The notes: a model not told the origin generated them from the letters alone. A stretch of 62,486 bases of DNA from Clostridia bacterium (GCA_017473345.1 JAFULL010000047.1:1-62486), one strand, 5' to 3'. Positions 35,001 to 44,420 are shown, numbered from the stretch's first letter. Numbers and translations: made by a program.

Positions 35001-38000
35001 GAACTCGTCTGTGTTGAAGTCGACTTCCTGACCTTCCGGCGGGATGACCTCTTCAACGACCCTGTACTCGTACTCCCGGCCATACACGTCATAGCGTTCC
35101 AGCTTTTTGGTACCCGTGGTCGTTTCCGCCGTCGGGGTATCGGGCGTATACTTTTCAAACAGGTACTGCAGATCCGGCGCGATGAGCGAATCAAACGTTA
35201 CGGTTTCAAATTCTTCGCTGGTATTGATACCCCTGCGCTGAAGGATGATCTTCAAATCAGGCAGATCGCTCATGCTGAAGCCGCTGGGAATGCGCTCCCA
35301 CACCTTGTGTCCGGCAAAGGTGATGGTATCAGCAAGGGTGTTGATGATGGTGCCGCTGGTCATTTCGCTCACATCGGCCAGCGCATAGGATTCCCCGGTG
35401 GCCATTTCCTGGAAGGCTTCCTTCGCATCAGAAGCCGTCTGCTTGGGATACTCCGTGCCATTGTAATAGCTGGTGTTGTACAGCGTGCCTCTCTGGGCAA
35501 TTTCCTCTTCCACAAAGTAGATATACTTGTAACCGTACTCATTGTACAGCGGGAAGCTGCCAAAGTCGCAGTGCCAGTGCCAGCGGTTGTCCGCTTTATC
35601 GGTACTCCAGCCCAGTTCTGCAACATACTGACGATCAGGCTCATCCGGCACGCCGTCGTTATCCCTATCAAGAGAACGATACAGTTTCAGGATGATATCA
35701 GGACGTTTGACGTTGCCGGGATCGCGCCATACCTTGTTGACAAACAGGTTTTTGCTGGATGCCAGCAGGTTGGTAAAGTTGCGGCTGATCGTGTCATTGG
35801 TGTGCTGTTCGCCCACCGTGTGTTCCTGAGTGCCTGCAGAACGGACAATGGGGAAATGCACATCCTCACCGTTAAGTTTAAGGGTAAGGCCCGTAGTGAC
35901 GTCCTGACCGTTGTAGAGGATCTTGCTTTCCTCAACGGTATAGTTGATCAAACATCCCTGATCGTCATACTTGCGCAGCGGACCGGTGGAGCCGTCGCCC
36001 TGCGTATCTACATCCCCTGTATACGGCACATGGATGGAAACGCTGTCTGCCGTTACAGGTTTGTCAATGGTATTGCCTTCCGCATCGACGGTGGTGTAGA
36101 AGTAGCTGGTATAGTTGCTGGCATCGATCTTCACGCCGTTGGCGTAAACGTCGAACACCGCTTCCAGTCCCGTCAGGTTGGGGACCTTCATCATCAAATC
36201 GCCCAGGTACCAGTTCTTGGTTACCTTGACCGTCACATCGCCCACACGGGTGTTGATGATGCGGGTCAGGCTGTCTGCGCCGCTGACACGGCCGGTAAGG
36301 CCCGTCACATAGCCAACAGTATAGTAATGCTCATCGGTTTGAATGATACCAGACTGATTAGGTGTAAATCGATCGATGGAAAGCTCTTTAATGTGATAGT
36401 TTTTCCTCTCTCCCTTGCCCGGATCATCATCCAGTTCATCCGAACTGACATAATGCCTGATCAGGCCCCACCACTGGGTATCCTCATCGATGACGTAGAT
36501 GTCGGTGCTGCCAGTTTCAGGCGTGAGCGAGAAGGTGCTGATGGCATAGGGATTCATGCCCAGCGTGGCAACAACCTCGGGTTCCTGTGTCGCAGGCTTT
36601 GTATAGATCAGCTGCAGGCGCACGGATCCACGGTGTTCTGCATCGCCGTCGTCATTCCATACCTTTTCCACTTCGAAGGGAATCTCAATACCGCCGTTTC
36701 CGGTATGCACATTGAGCAGCGTAGCCGTCTTGGGTGCGTCGACCGGATCGTCGTAGGTAAGGTCCTTGAAGGTATAGTTCAGCGACTTTTCGTCAGCTGC
36801 AGTAACGCTGCAGCTGATCTCTTTGATGTAATAGGTATACAGATAGCCCTCGCTGTCGTAGAGCGGCAGTTTGGTGAGCAGGTAATCAAAGTCACCGCTG
36901 CCCTCAAGCACCAGATTACCGTCGGAGACGGACGCAGTGGCTGTGCCGGACTCATCGCCCAGATAAGTCTGCGTTACCGCAAAGTCTTCTTCAACGGTAT
37001 TCTTTTCAGGGGCGTCGCTGCGGCGCGTCACATGAATGGTAATGGTGCCGGTCGCACCCTCGGGCAGATCGGCATCCCAGTCCTTGACGATGCGCAGCTG
37101 CGTTTCGCCCTTGAGCGTGTTTTTGACCAGCGGCACGCCATCCTGCACATCGTAATCGATGATGAAGGTATGGTCGCCCACGCGGTACTCCTTCTTACCC
37201 TCATTGATCTCTTCGGGGGAAGGTACCGCGCCCGGCTCGCTGGACACCATTTTATTGTTGATGGTCAGCGACATGCCGGTTTCGATGAAACGGTATTCGT
37301 ACATATCGCCCTGTTCATCATACAGCGGCTGATTGGCCTCGGTGAAGGTCAGGGTCATCTTTTCGGAGGTAAAGCCGCCATACACACCGCCGTTTTCACC
37401 AAGATCCACCTTGACCCATTCATCTTCAGAACCGGCCAGCCTGCGCTGCAGTTCAAAGGTAACGGTAGAGTTCATGTCCATGCCCTGAATGGCCGGAGCG
37501 ACGAATTTCTTGGTCACCTTGGGATTGGCGGGATGCTCCAGCTTGTTGGTCACAACAGCGTTGTTGAATACATACTGCGTGCCGCCTGCCGTATCCTTAA
37601 CGCCCTCCGGCAGCGTGCCGTTGTTGATGTAGCTCTTGTAATGACCGGTGGGGATCAGGCTTTCGTATGCGTAATAAACATACTCATGTCCGTTTTCATC
37701 ATAGCGGTCCAGCACAACAGGATTGCCGCTGGCATCCTTCAGCTGCACTTCTTCGCTGTTGATGATATTGCCATTCCCATCCTTGAGCTTCTCGCTGCCG
37801 GGGATCACCAGCACCGATACACCGGGCACAGGCGACAACGCCGACACGTCATGACCGCGGTCCACCGCAAAACGGAACAGGCGGAACTCCACCTTGGGAC
37901 GCTCGGTGTATTCTTCATCCAGCCAGTTCTTGGTGATCTGGAAAGTGGTGGTGCCCTTCAGGGTACTTTCGATCTCGCCGTTGTTGTACACTCTGGAGGT

Positions 38001-41000
38001 ATCGTTGACATAGTTGCCGGGGTTCTTTACCTCGTGTTCATACTCGCCAATGGTCTTGTCCTGACTGACGTAGCCCTCCGCAGGTTTGGCATAATAGGTA
38101 TAGGGCAGGCCGTCGGCATTAAACGCAGGCAGGCTGCCGCCCACCACCTGGGTGGTGGCATGCGGGCTGTGGTCAGCGTTTTCAACTGTGGAGGTCGTCG
38201 TGTCGCCGTCAGACCAGCTCAGGGCGCCGCTGGTGCCGCCGCAGTCATAACCCAGCGTGAAACAGTTATCCATCGTATCCGGGCCGAGCTGCGGACGCGC
38301 CGCCGTACCGGAGTGGTCGTTCCATTCCACGTCAAAGGTAAAGTCTTTCAGCGCGGTAAAGGAGATGCTGGTCGGATTTGTCTGATCGACGTTGAGTTCA
38401 AACGCGCGGGCATCCTGCGCTGCAGGCAGCGGGTCGCCGGTGAACATGTAATCCTTGTTGGGGGTAGCCGCATCGTTATGCGGGGCAGCGTTGGCCACAC
38501 GGTACTGGCGGTCAAGCGGCCACTCGTCAGTGAAGGAGCACACCCAGGCGGACGGGCTGGTGCCGTTGATCTGATAGCTGATGGCTGCATCGTCCGCATC
38601 ACCGGCGTTGAGGTTCTCCAGCTTCTGCCAGCTGTCGCTTTCCTCATCGTAGTACTCGATCCACCAGTCCAGCTCGGACGACTCAGGACGTGTGCCAAAC
38701 TGATCCAGGCCATCGTTCCAGTCGATCTCAAACACAACGGTCTGCGGGTCAGGCTTTTGGTAGGTGGTTGCGGGAATGACGTCATCGGGAGTGGGGGCGG
38801 TGGTAACAAAAGGCTTTACGGTCAGTTGTCCATCCACAGCGCCTTCAAGACCCTGATATTCCGGCTGATCCTTCAGGATGATCTGATACTCGCGGTCGGC
38901 CGATTCGGGCAGCTTGTCGACATATTCAATGATCCAGCTGTTGCCGTCTTCCACAACGCTCGCGCCGGTGATGGTGGTCCACTCGCCGTCGGGATCCTTA
39001 AACTGCAGCTCAAACACAGGCTCATCCGTGCCGGGACGGTAGCCGTGCGAGTTATTGTTGTCATCCCAGTTGATCTGGTATTTGACAGTGTTATCAGGAA
39101 TAGCGGTATAGGTAAAGGATACCGTTTTGTTCTCAGGCGTAAGCACAGCGCTGTGCTCGTGCGGTACAAAGCAGGACACGCCGTCCTCTTCCACGGTCAG
39201 TTCGCCCATTTCAACGCTGTAGGAGGGCTGTACACCGTGGAACTGGTAGGTATAAACTTTCTTTGCGTCTTCTTCATCTGGCTGCAGCGTTTCCAGCTTG
39301 GAAGCCGCCACTGCGTCCTCAAGGCCGATCAAAGCCTTGATCTTTTCAGCAGTGATCACAGGCACATATTCATTGATGCCTTTGTCGACCGTAACGCTGA
39401 TCGTATACAGCGGAATTTCCTGTTCATCCGCCGCATAGGCGACCTGATTGCCGGTGCTGTCGGTCAGGCTGACGGGAACAGACTTCACCGCCGGATCAAA
39501 GTATTCCACATCGCCGGCGTTGATGGTATATTCACCATCTGCATCAGGCTGGCGCACCACAACGGTGTACTGCCAGTTCTCATCCGGGCCGGTGAGGGTG
39601 TAGTCTGCCTCTGCCACAGCCTCGCCATTGCAACTCAGGCTCAGCTCCGGAGCCGTGCGGGGCAGGTCGGTATAGCCCTTGTCGTCCCAGGTGAGCACAA
39701 AGGTGAAGGTTTTACTCAGCTCGCTGGTGAGCATGTCGCCGTCATACAGCACAGACTGGCCTTCCGGATAGGTGTGCGTGTACTCGCCCAGATCAGCACT
39801 GGTGCTTTGCAGCATATCGGTCGCGACGGCATAGTACTGGTAAGCCTCGTCATTCTCATTGGCTGCGGGCAGGTGCTTCAGGCTGAAGGTGCTGCCATCT
39901 GTCTCGACGCCTTCCCAGCCGACGGTTTCGGCCTCGCCGTTTGCCGTTTTGCGGTACAGCGTGAAATACGTACTGATGTTTTCAGCAGTGATCTGAGGAC
40001 GCGCATCTTCGCTGCCGCTATCGAGCCAGTTGACGGAGAAATCAAAATCCGTCTGCTTCAGGAAGGTGATCTGGTTTTGATCGCCAAGCGTCAGATCAGA
40101 ACCCTGATATACATAACCGTCAGGCGCAGTGATTGCCTGGGCATCGATGGTGTACACCGCATCCTCAACGGGCCAGTAATCAATAACGGTCCACTTGCCG
40201 GCGGCATAGGTTGCCGTCAGGCTGACTTCCGTTTCACCAGCCGTGCGCGTAACGGTGATTTCTGCCGCTTCGGCAGGCACAGCCGCTTCGCCGTCCAGCC
40301 ACACACCGTCAATGACGAAGGTTTTGGGAGCGGGCGCTGTATAGGTATAGATCAGATCGCGGGTTTCAAGGCTGCCGCTGGCGATGGGAATCACCTTGTA
40401 TTCTGCATCGGACGGGTCAATATCCATGGCCTCAGCCACAACGGTATAATCCAGTCCTTTGATACCTTTGAACGTAATGACGAACCGTCCGTCCTTCGTG
40501 CCGACAGAAAAACTCTTCTGCCTGTTTCCATACAGAATGTCCAGTGCTTTTGCTACGTTCTCGGTGCTTGTTTCTGCCTGCATGTTGCCGTTGCTGTTGA
40601 GCACGACACTGAAAGTGATTTCCTCCGCATCCGCCTTGTAAACCACCTCAGTGGAGCCATCTTCAGCAAGGATAACGCTGGGATCGTGAGTAAAGCCATC
40701 CACATCCGGCGGGATGACCGCATACTGCGCAGGAGCCTGCGCGTTTTCATGTGTGAGCACATATTGGCCACTCACAACGCTCACTGTGCTGCCGTCCACC
40801 GCTGTTTCAAACGAAATCTCGCCAGTGGGGACAGACAGTTCAGGCAGATAGACGCTGTCCGTATCAAAGCGAACGGTAAAGGGAATGGTCACATCCTTCA
40901 CCAGCGTGGCTTCTACATGTTCACCATTTGTCAGCGTGCCTGCATTGCCGTTGTCAAACAGCCAGGTATAGAAAGAGGCAGCGTCAACGCTGGCAGCATA

Positions 41001-44000
41001 CTCCGCCGTAAGCTCAAAAGAAGTGCCGTCTGCATTGAAAAGAGCTTCCGTTGCCCGTACTGAAGTTACGGCGTTTGCGGTATTCATTTTTACGCTGATC
41101 GTTCCATCATGGTTGAGCTTCAGGTAGGGGCTCAGGGAAGCAAAATCAGTAACCGCAGGGATCTGGCTGACAAAGCCTTCCTGCTGCGTCCATTCGCTTT
41201 CGTTCCAGTCGATGATGAACGTATACTCGCCCTGCTGAATGAGCGTAAATGTCGCCTGATCGTTCTGCATTGCAGGCGTGGTCAGCGAGTAACCGTGGAA
41301 GCCTTCCACGGAGTAGCTGTAAACAGCACCATCCACCGGCCAGTTGTCCATTGCCTGGTATACGTTGGGTTCTTCACTGCTTTGTACAGCGGCAAAGCTT
41401 TCCCCGTCACCACGGGTGACCGTCACGGTGAGCTCAGGCTGCTGCGCGTTTTCCTGCTTCAGCCAGTTGGCCATGAGCGTGAATTTGCGCGGCTGAGGCG
41501 CAGTGATGGTATAGGCAAGCGTGCCGTCGGCGAGACTTCCGCCGGAAACTGCCTCGGCCTTCCACTCTTTATCGGAAGGATCGATATCCACCCCATTCAT
41601 GGAAACCGTATAGTCACGCCCTTCAACACCCGTGAAGGACACAGCAAAGCTGCCGTCGGCCTGCTGTACGACCGTGGGCGTCCTGGTAACATCGCCGCAG
41701 GTGATGGACAGTGCATTTGCAATTTCCTCAGCCGTCAGCACAGCTTCGGTGTTGCCGTTGTCCCGGAGAGAAACGGTAAAGCTGTATTCCTTTTCAGGGA
41801 TCGTGTAGGTATATTTGAGGCTGCCGGCTGCAAGGTTACCCTCGGAAACAGCTGCGATCTTCTGTTCTTTTTCAGACGGATCGACATCGATAGCGGCCAT
41901 GCTTACCGCATAGTCCATTCCCTCAACACCCTTGAAGGACACGGCAAAGCTGCCGTCGGCCTGCTGTATGACCAAAGGCGTTTTGACGGCATCGCCGCAC
42001 TTGACAGACACCGCATTTGCAACAGTATCCGTCATGAGCGCGGCTTCGCTGTTCCCCTTGGCGTCAAGCGAAACGGTGAAAGTATATTCCTTTTCAGGAA
42101 CCGTGTAGGTATATTCAAGAGTTCCGGCTGCAAGGCTTCCCGCAGAAGCAGCGGAAACCTTCACTTCGTTGTCGGAAGGATCGGCGTCCACAGCGTCCAT
42201 GGTTACGGTGTAGTCCAGCCCCTCAATGCCGGTAAAGGACACGGCAAAACTGCCGTCAGCCTGCTTTTCAACCGTGGGTATCCTGTCAACGCCGCTGCAG
42301 ACGATGGATACAGCGTCTGCAATGGTCTGATCCGCCAGCGCAGCTTCGCCGTGACCCTTGTTGTCAAACAAAACGGTAAAGCTGAAGGGTTTTTCAGCCG
42401 CCTGGTAGGTGATGAACTGTCCGGCGGTCACGTTGACCGCAGCATCCGTGCTGCGGGTAAAGCCTGAAACGTCGGGGAAAACAACAGGATAAACCTCGTT
42501 TTCTTCGGGCGTTTCATCCGTAAGCATATAGCTCCATGTGCTGCCATTGATTACCGGGCCGCTGAGCGTGCCGTTTTCAGCAGACACAGCCAGCTGATCC
42601 GGCACTGTCAGTTCAGCATAACCCTCCGGCTTATCCCAAACGATGGAGAAGGGGATCAGACGGGAGACGATGGGTTTGGGGTCGGGATCGACATCTGCCC
42701 GGCTGTAGACGACGACCGCAATACTGCTGTTTTCTGTCAGAGAAAAGCTTGCGGGCACAGGCGACAGCTTGATGTTGGCCTGCTCCATCTTAATCTTTAG
42801 CTCGCCCATATCGACAGTCAGCTCGTCGCCGGCATTGGCTTCAACCTTCACCCGATAGTTCAGCTGATCCACCGGATCAACATGGATGGATACATTACCG
42901 CCACTCACTTTGATCAGCCTGATAATGTCCTCCAGAGGCAGCATGCCGGAAGTGATTTCAGTATCACCCGCATTGATGCGAATGGCAAACTCATATTCAC
43001 ATGTAGTCAGCTGATCCGGCTTTTTGGCCAGCATCATTACACCGCGATTGGGATTGCCCAGCGCAAGCTGGAAAACAACACCGTTGTAGTCCCCGCCTAT
43101 ATCCGCGCTGGCGCTGCCCACCACACGGTAGTAGAAAGGCAGTTCGCCGGTCTGAAGGGAAACGGTATAAGTGGTGCCAGCTACATACGTTTCGTCCATG
43201 AAGCCATAGGTCACCGTCTCGCTGGTATCGGCAGAGAAAATCCCCTGATTGCTGCTGATGATCTCGTCGCCCTGGGGACGATGGGCCGTGATGGCCACGC
43301 CCAGCACAGACGGACGGGTATCATCGGCATTTTCGTTGTCATCCCATTTGACGCCAAAGGTAATATGCCTGGTTTCCACAGGCACGGGCGTGGGTTCGGC
43401 AGTCGGGGTGGGCGTCGGCTCAACCGTAGGCGTAGCAGTGGGTTCGGGCGTGGCGGTGGGTTCAGGTGTGGCCGTTATTTCGGGCGTGGCCGTTGCCTGC
43501 GGCTCCATGTACAGGCGGTGGAGCGGCTGAGCACCATATTCGTAGCCGGTGCTTGTGCCCGCGTAATAGGCCATGTCGTCCGCGCTCATTTCACGGATGC
43601 GCGTATCTGCGGCGTAGGCAAACAGCACCTGTCCCTCGTAGACACATGCAAAGAGTGCCGTATCGTATTCGTCGGTGCCTTCGCTCTTGGAAATAATATA
43701 AATAGCGCTGTTTTCAGAAACCGTACCCAGACGGCTGGCCTTGGAAAGGGAAATGTTTTCGTACACGCCTGATCCGGCACGCAGCCATGCATAGCCGGTC
43801 TGCGGAGCCGGGGCTTCGGCAGGATCGTCCGTTGGCACAGCGGTAGGCGTGGCTGTCGGTTCGGTCGTGGGTTCAGCAGTGGGCTCGGCCGTCGGTTCGC
43901 TTGTGGGTTCAGAGGTAGGCGTGGCCGTCGGTTCTGCAGTGGGCTCAGCCGTAGGTTCGGCGGTCGGTTCTGCAGTGGGCTCTGCCGTAGGTTCGACGGT

Positions 44001-44420
44001 CGGTTCTGCAGTGGGCTCAGCCGTAGGTTCGGCGGTCGGTTCTGCAGTGGGCTCAGCCGTAGGTTCGGCGGTCGGTTCTGCAGTGGGCTCAGCCGTAGGC
44101 TCGGCGGTCGGTTCTGCAGTGGGCTCAGCCGTAGGTTCGGCGGTCGGTTCCGCAGTGGGCTCAGCCGTAGGCTCGGCGGTCGGTTCTGCAGTAGGCTCAG
44201 CCGTAGGCTCGGCGGTCGGTTCTGCAGTGGGCTCAGCCGTAGGCTCGGCGGTCGGTTCTGCAGTGGGCTCAGCCGTAGGTTCGGCGGTGGGCTCAGTACC
44301 TTCACCAGAACCACCATCTGCATATGCGTAGTTCCATGTGCTCAAAGGCATTTTTTCAAACGGCGAAAAAAACATCATTGCAGCAAGCAGCAGCGCCGTT
44401 ACTCTTTTCAAATTCATCAT
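29052..44420 (-). CDS. Giant Cna-B repeat cell-wall-anchored surface protein
   Basis: 5,122 residues in one uninterrupted frame. Order: signal peptide (MMNLKRVTALLLAAMM, cleavage near AYADGG); PTAE tetrapeptide tract (about 40-190); SH3-like domain (about 205-285); Thr/Pro-rich stretch (about 305-350); some 16 Cna-B-like modules in which the strand A Lys is replaced by hydrophobics (about 350-2150); some 20 canonical Cna-B modules (2150-4820) each with xxxKxW, RPxxVxLxL, YxYxxxE and a closing TNTL, the Lys-Glu-Asn triad of internal isopeptide bonds; a C-terminal beta domain; and a sorting signal IAKTGD, hydrophobic helix, RKKQKG. Start MMNLKRV chosen for AAGGAG 9 nt upstream. Likely substrate of the divergent sortase. 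Confidence 0.93.
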   Translation of the reverse strand: MMNLKRVTALLLAAMMFFSPFEKMPLSTWNYAYADGGSGEGTEPTAEPTAEPTAEPTAEPTAEPTAEPTAEPTAEPTAEPTAEPTAEPTAEPTAEPTAEPTAEPTAEPTAEPTAEPTAEPTAEPTAEPTAEPTAEPTAEPTVEPTAEPTAEPTAEPTAEPTAEPTATPTSEPTSEPTAEPTAEPTTEPTATPTAVPTDDPAEAPAPQTGYAWLRAGSGVYENISLSKASRLGTVSENSAIYIISKSEGTDEYDTALFACVYEGQVLFAYAADTRIREMSADDMAYYAGTSTGYEYGAQPLHRLYMEPQATATPEITATPEPTATPEPTATPTVEPTPTPTAEPTPVPVETRHITFGVKWDDNENADDTRPSVLGVAITAHRPQGDEIISSNQGIFSADTSETVTYGFMDETYVAGTTYTVSLQTGELPFYYRVVGSASADIGGDYNGVVFQLALGNPNRGVMMLAKKPDQLTTCEYEFAIRINAGDTEITSGMLPLEDIIRLIKVSGGNVSIHVDPVDQLNYRVKVEANAGDELTVDMGELKIKMEQANIKLSPVPASFSLTENSSIAVVVYSRADVDPDPKPIVSRLIPFSIVWDKPEGYAELTVPDQLAVSAENGTLSGPVINGSTWSYMLTDETPEENEVYPVVFPDVSGFTRSTDAAVNVTAGQFITYQAAEKPFSFTVLFDNKGHGEAALADQTIADAVSIVCSGVDRIPTVEKQADGSFAVSFTGIEGLDYTVTMDAVDADPSDNEVKVSAASAGSLAAGTLEYTYTVPEKEYTFTVSLDAKGNSEAALMTDTVANAVSVKCGDAVKTPLVIQQADGSFAVSFKGVEGMDYAVSMAAIDVDPSEKEQKIAAVSEGNLAAGSLKYTYTIPEKEYSFTVSLRDNGNTEAVLTAEEIANALSITCGDVTRTPTVVQQADGSFAVSFTGVEGRDYTVSMNGVDIDPSDKEWKAEAVSGGSLADGTLAYTITAPQPRKFTLMANWLKQENAQQPELTVTVTRGDGESFAAVQSSEEPNVYQAMDNWPVDGAVYSYSVEGFHGYSLTTPAMQNDQATFTLIQQGEYTFIIDWNESEWTQQEGFVSQIPAVTDFASLSPYLKLNHDGTISVKMNTANAVTSVRATEALFNADGTSFELTAEYAASVDAASFYTWLFDNGNAGTLTNGEHVEATLVKDVTIPFTVRFDTDSVYLPELSVPTGEISFETAVDGSTVSVVSGQYVLTHENAQAPAQYAVIPPDVDGFTHDPSVILAEDGSTEVVYKADAEEITFSVVLNSNGNMQAETSTENVAKALDILYGNRQKSFSVGTKDGRFVITFKGIKGLDYTVVAEAMDIDPSDAEYKVIPIASGSLETRDLIYTYTAPAPKTFVIDGVWLDGEAAVPAEAAEITVTRTAGETEVSLTATYAAGKWTVIDYWPVEDAVYTIDAQAITAPDGYVYQGSDLTLGDQNQITFLKQTDFDFSVNWLDSGSEDARPQITAENISTYFTLYRKTANGEAETVGWEGVETDGSTFSLKHLPAANENDEAYQYYAVATDMLQSTSADLGEYTHTYPEGQSVLYDGDMLTSELSKTFTFVLTWDDKGYTDLPRTAPELSLSCNGEAVAEADYTLTGPDENWQYTVVVRQPDADGEYTINAGDVEYFDPAVKSVPVSLTDSTGNQVAYAADEQEIPLYTISVTVDKGINEYVPVITAEKIKALIGLEDAVAASKLETLQPDEEDAKKVYTYQFHGVQPSYSVEMGELTVEEDGVSCFVPHEHSAVLTPENKTVSFTYTAIPDNTVKYQINWDDNNNSHGYRPGTDEPVFELQFKDPDGEWTTITGASVVEDGNSWIIEYVDKLPESADREYQIILKDQPEYQGLEGAVDGQLTVKPFVTTAPTPDDVIPATTYQKPDPQTVVFEIDWNDGLDQFGTRPESSELDWWIEYYDEESDSWQKLENLNAGDADDAAISYQINGTSPSAWVCSFTDEWPLDRQYRVANAAPHNDAATPNKDYMFTGDPLPAAQDARAFELNVDQTNPTSISFTALKDFTFDVEWNDHSGTAARPQLGPDTMDNCFTLGYDCGGTSGALSWSDGDTTTSTVENADHSPHATTQVVGGSLPAFNADGLPYTYYAKPAEGYVSQDKTIGEYEHEVKNPGNYVNDTSRVYNNGEIESTLKGTTTFQITKNWLDEEYTERPKVEFRLFRFAVDRGHDVSALSPVPGVSVLVIPGSEKLKDGNGNIINSEEVQLKDASGNPVVLDRYDENGHEYVYYAYESLIPTGHYKSYINNGTLPEGVKDTAGGTQYVFNNAVVTNKLEHPANPKVTKKFVAPAIQGMDMNSTVTFELQRRLAGSEDEWVKVDLGENGGVYGGFTSEKMTLTFTEANQPLYDEQGDMYEYRFIETGMSLTINNKMVSSEPGAVPSPEEINEGKKEYRVGDHTFIIDYDVQDGVPLVKNTLKGETQLRIVKDWDADLPEGATGTITIHVTRRSDAPEKNTVEEDFAVTQTYLGDESGTATASVSDGNLVLEGSGDFDYLLTKLPLYDSEGYLYTYYIKEISCSVTAADEKSLNYTFKDLTYDDPVDAPKTATLLNVHTGNGGIEIPFEVEKVWNDDGDAEHRGSVRLQLIYTKPATQEPEVVATLGMNPYAISTFSLTPETGSTDIYVIDEDTQWWGLIRHYVSSDELDDDPGKGERKNYHIKELSIDRFTPNQSGIIQTDEHYYTVGYVTGLTGRVSGADSLTRIINTRVGDVTVKVTKNWYLGDLMMKVPNLTGLEAVFDVYANGVKIDASNYTSYFYTTVDAEGNTIDKPVTADSVSIHVPYTGDVDTQGDGSTGPLRKYDDQGCLINYTVEESKILYNGQDVTTGLTLKLNGEDVHFPIVRSAGTQEHTVGEQHTNDTISRNFTNLLASSKNLFVNKVWRDPGNVKRPDIILKLYRSLDRDNDGVPDEPDRQYVAELGWSTDKADNRWHWHCDFGSFPLYNEYGYKYIYFVEEEIAQRGTLYNTSYYNGTEYPKQTASDAKEAFQEMATGESYALADVSEMTSGTIINTLADTITFAGHKVWERIPSGFSMSDLPDLKIILQRRGINTSEEFETVTFDSLIAPDLQYLFEKYTPDTPTAETTTGTKKLERYDVYGREYEYRVVEEVIPPEGQEVDFNTDEFFTYYSFSYADEGTNRNIKNTLTGGYEAQFTIDKDWDWGHLLGDIVGQIKRPKVTFTLTQTYKGGTEALSTWTKVIDESDINTDEHPAISPSGTVWTNVTHQNVSWPQGSTATNFPYFAPDGRLYTYTITETIDGGDDIASSYTVYADGTPVKPSDDGSYLVYSSDRDAAYAAHQSQQTPYGKTVAVENEYNEGYQSLTATKAWAGDTATHLQAYRPLIGTATTTSSVEPKSIAYLFYRGVEGSTEEPVLLNTLVGTEGTGASITWQDNGDNTWTCTFTASELYLPQYTSTGEKYVYTFKEVLSSAVDTNYTQSTTDRVAEGGSITNTLRTLKTTVQKNWVEPNSDTSVRPASVNVKLQRKISTDTGWTDVPAVSAVLSDANQWKYDHPDDLPCYDPDGNAYTYRWVEVVDDNVVENNGTTPTYKVNYSTTGIDGNAAATGSTNAVTVTNTLRTFKLALTKEWDHSALGDYQYVRPQSIELTLHRKVGNAVDEQYTKAITLTPQNLTANDEGQQDGTTVTDLTTWSVEVRDLPAYDANGNAYTYYATEEAVNGYSGSLTSNEITADESVIGGNTVPELELRNTLTSTQISAVKVWSAGNAELESATRPAKVTLTLQQSVDGGTTFTDVKRANASTTVTANAEPADYTVSFAGLPQYSKGQQVIYRIIEHSANVPDGYKVLNSGVAAEQSGKLVITNELDEIAISVIKKWEGDNEEIRPNINLELWRKVNEKPEAAHQHVGTFENIEAGKKYTWSHLPRYGGTGSETNGVVSGRRDQFVYYIKEVFTDSSFDSSRYYTTQTTDESVTGSSELFMLESADVIMTNKLQPIRLVIVKQWDHSTLGDYAYDRPEELTITLQRRVNETVDPSFSEQIKLVKTSTETGTSADPGGTMWQSSYEEGLDAYDAAGNEYTYFLTEDEMPGYTLDGSQSEIDADSSGLVGGENQIKGTVTLKNTLKTTDVKAKKLWPENNANESEQRPEKVTLTLQSKLEGQTDDQFADVLSKNGSVVVKTAAAPAYEVTFEKLPVCDKNGTKIVYRVVEKQAHIPDGYVKTADLFSTLNGDTHEITNTFLPISITAQKTWVGDTADEDDLPVIDLQLWRRIDGEDDSDELVATQTNAQPDTLYTWDNLPTHTGLGTETGELVSGTRSQYMYYVREVYADEAEADRYTPTQALVSGTSGATGGAQNEHELAVANTAEVLLTNTLKPFRLTIEKNWKDGELFSLIRPADLQVELWRYTIDENAAEKVNGVALTWVKPEAEAADDVWTISVSGLPAYDVSGREYTYFVKEIIPDGYESSGISNKLPADGYAGNMDADAEVPVLTLANTVTTLERHAIKKWTDDNITDVQHDWTGYRPAEVTLELQYTLTPDNDTSWQPAGAAVGVAADRTAQTLRVDQYNGTVVPAGSTYGFSWLNLPTHILEGGTAKPVSYRVVEKDMANGYEDSYVLENNVVTVDNTLKLTTHPVTKVWVDEDNRYGIRPAELIVTLQSTAEDNPTAWQDVKDSSGKVLTLTLDEANQWSGTFEDLPEVDADGKKLLYRAVEHEVPNGYKAAQTGQSTLTNTLDSLILSGRKLWSDWDNQYGVRPEQIKLIILANGKPLVPQPQITFEVDAADSNVWNYVTGQLPKYVPEVKDGVPALTEAVYTVKEEYVSGYRTEVDTVPTAPGTQQDMLVAEDILNELSCLLEIDNVTANAANPGLTNAGGFVGVAENGATIRDIDPYIASKLYVSWKNEGEWMHDAGFTVRYQDHGAETFQTITVADISDLSALRAVYPDAALQVLEDGTRRLTLAKDPSGMPYKTRVEVQFLPTIAVENTTYRNRFGSVAVKDGKYSAKYDGRYVKQTVYGDAQEGFIADLDHLQIGPVGSVDGQYLLNTGATYLKPGKDGSFSCAITLEIAGREETVTISGKVDVRERNAYGEPVRITITVFDMPACLDMGIPFELDSIPDTIAKTGDPLYIALGVTGGCGLGLLLLFILNKRKKQKG
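43849..44300 (-). repeat. 36-bp tandem repeat coding for (PTAE)n
   Basis: Nine to ten copies of a 36-bp unit (three PTAE tetrapeptides) with scattered silent changes, plus degenerate copies at the edges ending in TATPTSEP. Intragenic; a hotspot for length variation. Not a CRISPR array, as there are no spacers. Confidence 0.9.

Noticed and set aside
32739-41063. An open frame of 2,774 codons on the plus strand, antisense to the giant surface-protein gene.
   Set aside because: The minus-strand frame has the Cna-B motifs, signal peptide and sorting signal; the antisense frame shows no recognisable domain and no ribosome site. Its openness follows from codon bias of the real gene.
43849-44331. 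A plus-strand frame encoding repeated VGSA units, and the possibility of a CRISPR array.
   Set aside because: It is the reverse of the PTAE-coding repeat inside a verified gene. The repeats are contiguous with no spacers, so it is not CRISPR.
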